64,000 nt of DNA, taken from positions 2,728,001 to 2,792,000 of the forward strand of contig JACONQ010000006.1 of the NCBI GenBank assembly GCA_014281115.1, written 5' to 3'. How positions within the stretch are numbered: the stretch's first letter is position 1; each line of letters opens with the position of its first letter. The translations under genes and the position numbers were made by a program. The notes beneath the pieces are model-generated. The model was not told where the DNA came from. It did no database searches and saw only the letters and a list, made by a program, of their open reading frames with translations. The DNA comes from Laburnicola sp. R22_1 (Eukaryota; Ascomycota; Dothideomycetes; Pleosporales; Didymosphaeriaceae). Shown one piece after another: positions 60,591 to 64,000 of this stretch.

Positions 60591-61520
60591 AGTTATATAA
60601 TATAGTGCTAGTTCTTATTAATAAATCTTTAAAGTACGCCTAGTACTTCCCTATTAATAAAATAATTACAGTCTAATAACTAACTAATCTTTTATTAGAG
60701 TAGGCGTTTCTAAAGATAGAACTATTAGACTTACTAGTATTAGACTAGAGATTAGTCTTTTGAAGCTAGTTCTAGTTAAATATATACTACTATCTTAAGA
60801 TTAAAAAGTATATATCTATAGTGTTTTATTTATAGTCTAATAGTTAGACTAAGCGACTAAACTAGAAAATAGAATTGTACCTATAAATCTATATAAACCA
60901 CAACTAGACTAACTAAATAAATTTACTTCTATACGTAAAGTATATATATAACTCTAAAAGACAATTTATAACTAGGTATTTACCTATTAAAGTAGCATAT
61001 AGTATACTCCTAGCAGGTTTTAATAGAGTTCTAGACTAACACTAGCTAAGAAAACCTAATTCTAGCCTATAGAAAGGTATACCTAATACTAAATAGTTAC
61101 TAAATCTATATTAATAAGTTGCTATAAGAATAGTAAAGTAGTTTAGTAACTAAAAAGTTACCTTATAAAATATAAAGCGTATAAGTAAAACGTACTAAAT
61201 ATAGTATAATAAAAAGCGTCTACTAGTACACTTTATTTCTAGTAATAAGGTTCTGTTTAACTATAAGAATATCTTAATAATAAGACTATTTAAAAAGTTT
61301 AACTATTAGTTTCTTAGATTCTTTATAGTAAAAGAGAAGGTTAATAAGCTAGTATATTTACTAGATTTACTATCTTCTATATATTGTATATACCTAGTAT
61401 TCTATATCTCTCTTTTAGAATTCTAGTAGGCTTTTCTAGTCTTAAAGAGTTTCTGTCTAGGTCCTATTAAAATTCTAGACTAAAATAATATAAGTTAGTA
61501 TAAAGTTAAAGGAATTATAT
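60591..61520. other. AT-rich RIP-mutated sequence, unassigned
   Basis: No recognisable motif. The last bases before C-d (61521-61532) are its target duplication. Confidence 0.5.
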
Positions 61521-61532
61521 ACTATAAGATCT

Positions 61533-62766
61533 CTCTTCTAGGCAGGAGTATAAACTGCCTCCACTTATTTAGTTTTTCAGTAGTCCTACTATATTTAATT
61601 ACTACGTTTTTCTATTACGTTACTAGCGCTCATATAATGTGATATTATGTGATATTACGTGTAAGCGCTAAGCCCTAGAACTAGAGCGCGTTAAAGTTTT
61701 TCTACCATCTTCCCTAGCTTCTAAGACAACTAACCCTATAATAATAACACTCTAACTTACTTGCCTGCCTACTATATTACTAGATAATTAACACCCACCT
61801 TTTAATCTTTTGCTACTACCCTACTAGATAATTAACTACTTAGAACTTCTAAATACACACTTTAGTGCTACTGTAATATATAATAAATTACGTACACTCT
61901 CTACTTCTAACACTAAACAGTACTCTAATGCTACTCTAGCTTTCTCTTCTAAATCTTTTATAATATAATTATATACTTATATATTATCTATATCTTTAGT
62001 ACTTACTCTATATAACTACTATCTTTAAAGCAACTAGCTATTAATTAGAAATTTAATATTAGGTAGTAATTGCTCTTATAAGCTACGTAGGAGTATATAA
62101 CTACTAGTCTAGACTTTTACTTTATAAAAATAACTATATTCTAGTTCTTACTAATAGTTATAAGCATCTTATACCTAAACTAATATAGAGCAATTTATAT
62201 TATAAGGCTTATCTCGCCTTTAATTCTAGACTCCTACTTAAGAAGATATGTATTCTTTTTAATATAGCAATCTAACTCTATAGTAGCTATCTACTTACTA
62301 TATAGGTTCTTAGTATAGACTATATAGTTTTTAATATTAAGTGGCGTCTAACTATTATACCTAGCTGCGTTGTTTATATCTTCTAGATAGGGGCGTAACA
62401 CTATATATCTAGTAACAATAGCGTTTTTAAGACGAGGGATAGATATAGTAACTAATCTTAAGGTCTTAACTAGTAATTAAATATTTGCAAGAATAGAAAG
62501 ATAGTATAAAGAGATAATCTATATTTAGTTGCGTATTTTATTCTATATAGGTAGTAGCTACGTATTATATTATTATTAACTATAGTGTCTAGTACATCTC
62601 ATAATTAACTACCTCTAGTATAAGGGGCCGATTTGTACGTGCTAATAAATAGTTTCTAATTTATCTTACTACTTTACCTTTTTTAATACGTTTTTAGTAC
62701 ACCTGTAGCTTTCTCTTATAGCGTTATACTATATACTAAAAGGTCTGCGCTATTTCTCTTCTTAAT
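61533..62766 (+). repeat. C-family non-LTR element, complete copy C-d
   Basis: 1234 bp, CTCTTCTAGGCAGGAG to TTTCTCTTCTTAAT, flanked by ACTATAAGATCT (61521-61532) and ACTATAAGACCT (62767-62778), a 12-bp TSD with one transition. It has the same 5' start and 3' end as C-c, so these are unit boundaries and not random truncations. Confidence 0.88.
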
Positions 62767-62778
62767 ACTATAAGACCT

Positions 62779-63324
62779 AAAGAATAGGCACCTAGTTCTA
62801 TATTAAATAGCTAGGATAGCTAAAGACTAATATAATCTAGAAAGATAAAGAGAACTTAGATAACTATAAAAGAAGTATCTAGAAATACTAGAAATCTCTA
62901 AGAGATATATCCTAGAGTACTATTAGCTCTTCTAAGGGTAGACACTAAAGCGGGCCTAAGAAAACATAACTACTATATTACTTACTATATTAATAAGTAT
63001 AGACCTAAAGTTTACACTCTTATAGAGTGTAAAAAGAAAAAAAGAGGCAATATAATATTACTATATAGTTCTACTCCTAGAAATATACTAGTTTTACTAT
63101 ATAGACTAGTAGACAAAAAAATAGACTTATAAAGATCTACCACTAGTGTAATTTACTATAATTTACTACAAATTACACTAATAGATTCTTAATACTAACT
63201 CTTAGGAATCTATAGTACCTAAGGCATATATATTATATTAAAGTTTAATTTTATAAAATTATAGTAGTATAGAATATATAAGTATAAAGAAATAAAGTCT
63301 ATTCTAAGCTACTTAATTAGCTTT

Positions 63325-63358
<34 letters not shown>

Positions 63359-64000
63359 GTTTAGGTTAATAAACTAGATAGATAATCTAGAAAGCTAATA
63401 TCTACTATCTTACTAATAATAAACTAAGTACTTTCTATAAAAGACTAGAAAGAATAAAGCAGATTATTCTACTTAGTGTACTTCTTAGTATTTACTATCT
63501 TAGTATTAGGCTAAATATTAGAGGGCTAGTAATATAGTTTCTTAGAAACTAGGGTCTATATTTAAGAAACCATTACTAGAAAGGCTATAGAACTAAGAGT
63601 TACCTTAACTAGAAAACCTAACCTAGACCTATTAGGCACGTTAGTGCTATAATAATACTAATAATAATTATAATAGTGTATTAAAGACTTAGAATCACAG
63701 AACTATTTTTTAAGAATCTTGTTTATAATAATATTTACTAGATACTTTTCTTCTTAAGTACCTAAACTAAGCTATTATAATTAGTAATAGAATTGGGGCA
63801 AGGACCTTAACCTACCTAATAACGGTACATATTATACTTATAGAAGACTTAAGAAGCAGCCTTATATACTATAGTGTTACCTTTATAAATACTCTTCTTA
63901 ATAAGACGCTTTAGCTTAGAGTTATAAAAGAATATAAAATATTATAGTAGTTAAGTATAGTTAAAGGCGCACTTAAACCACTTATAAATAGCATTATTAG
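62779..64000. other. AT-rich RIP-mutated sequence, unassigned
   Basis: No domain or family recognised. An inverted motif (AGTGTAATTTACTATAATTT...ACAAATTACACTA) lies near 63143-63180. Confidence 0.5.
63327..63356. repeat. (AT)n microsatellite
   Basis: About 28 bases of alternating A and T. Confidence 0.95.

Noticed and set aside
1..64000. CRISPR arrays, operons, ribosome binding sites, prophage
   Set aside because: No spaced repeat array or bacterial gene organisation; all features point to a fungal nuclear genome.

Overview
This is an AT-rich, gene-free window from what looks like the nuclear genome of a filamentous ascomycete. I see no intact host gene, no rRNA and no functional tRNA. Most of the sequence carries the mark of repeat-induced point mutation (RIP): TpA, TAG and CTA are everywhere, while CpA and TpG are scarce. 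Former CAG, CAA and TGG codons read as TAG or TAA. Most long open frames in the AT-rich part are therefore accidental.

Positions 1 to about 32345 form a nested stack of transposons that can be peeled apart through target-site duplications (TSDs). The base is a gypsy-type RT/RNase H fragment on the minus strand (1983-2171 and 32016-32344). A Copia element, B1 (2177-32010, TSD AAGAC), is inserted in it. B1 was itself hit by five insertions: a 5'-truncated non-LTR copy (3568-3628), a gypsy element A (5573-12908), a non-LTR element F1 (12936-13858, 15-bp TSD), a second Copia of the same family, B2 (15966-28778, TSD CTATT), and a C-family non-LTR element (30017-31297, 12-bp TSD). B2 carries a younger Copia, Z (17413-22858, TSD AATAG). 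Element A carries a fragment of mitochondrial cox2 (a NUMT, about 9521-9745). With nested DNA removed, B1 and B2 are each about 7.4 kb, which supports the layout.

Positions 32345-40363 hold a Copia 5' part (G1), a gypsy gag-protease remnant and a long inverted repeat (K). At 40368-42900 lies a miniature LTR element (TRIM-like: 197-bp LTRs, 297-bp interior). Its left LTR is split by a 1840-bp pogo/Fot1-type DNA transposon whose transposase has five in-frame TAG codons but keeps its D-D-D residues. Two GC-richer solo LTRs follow (44693-44902 and 46655-46928), both with TSD GTATA. The second belongs to the B family and shows what B LTRs looked like before RIP.

Positions 52020-56999 are an inverted second copy of G, carrying a second F element and a tRNA-headed SINE (55074-55621). 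A gypsy pol remnant (57000-60390), a third K segment and a full C element (61533-62766) fill the right end. The window reads as a pericentromeric or similar AT-rich repeat block. The notable items are the non-LTR families C and F with clean TSDs, the tRNA-derived SINE, the TRIM/pogo nest and the NUMT inside a retrotransposon.
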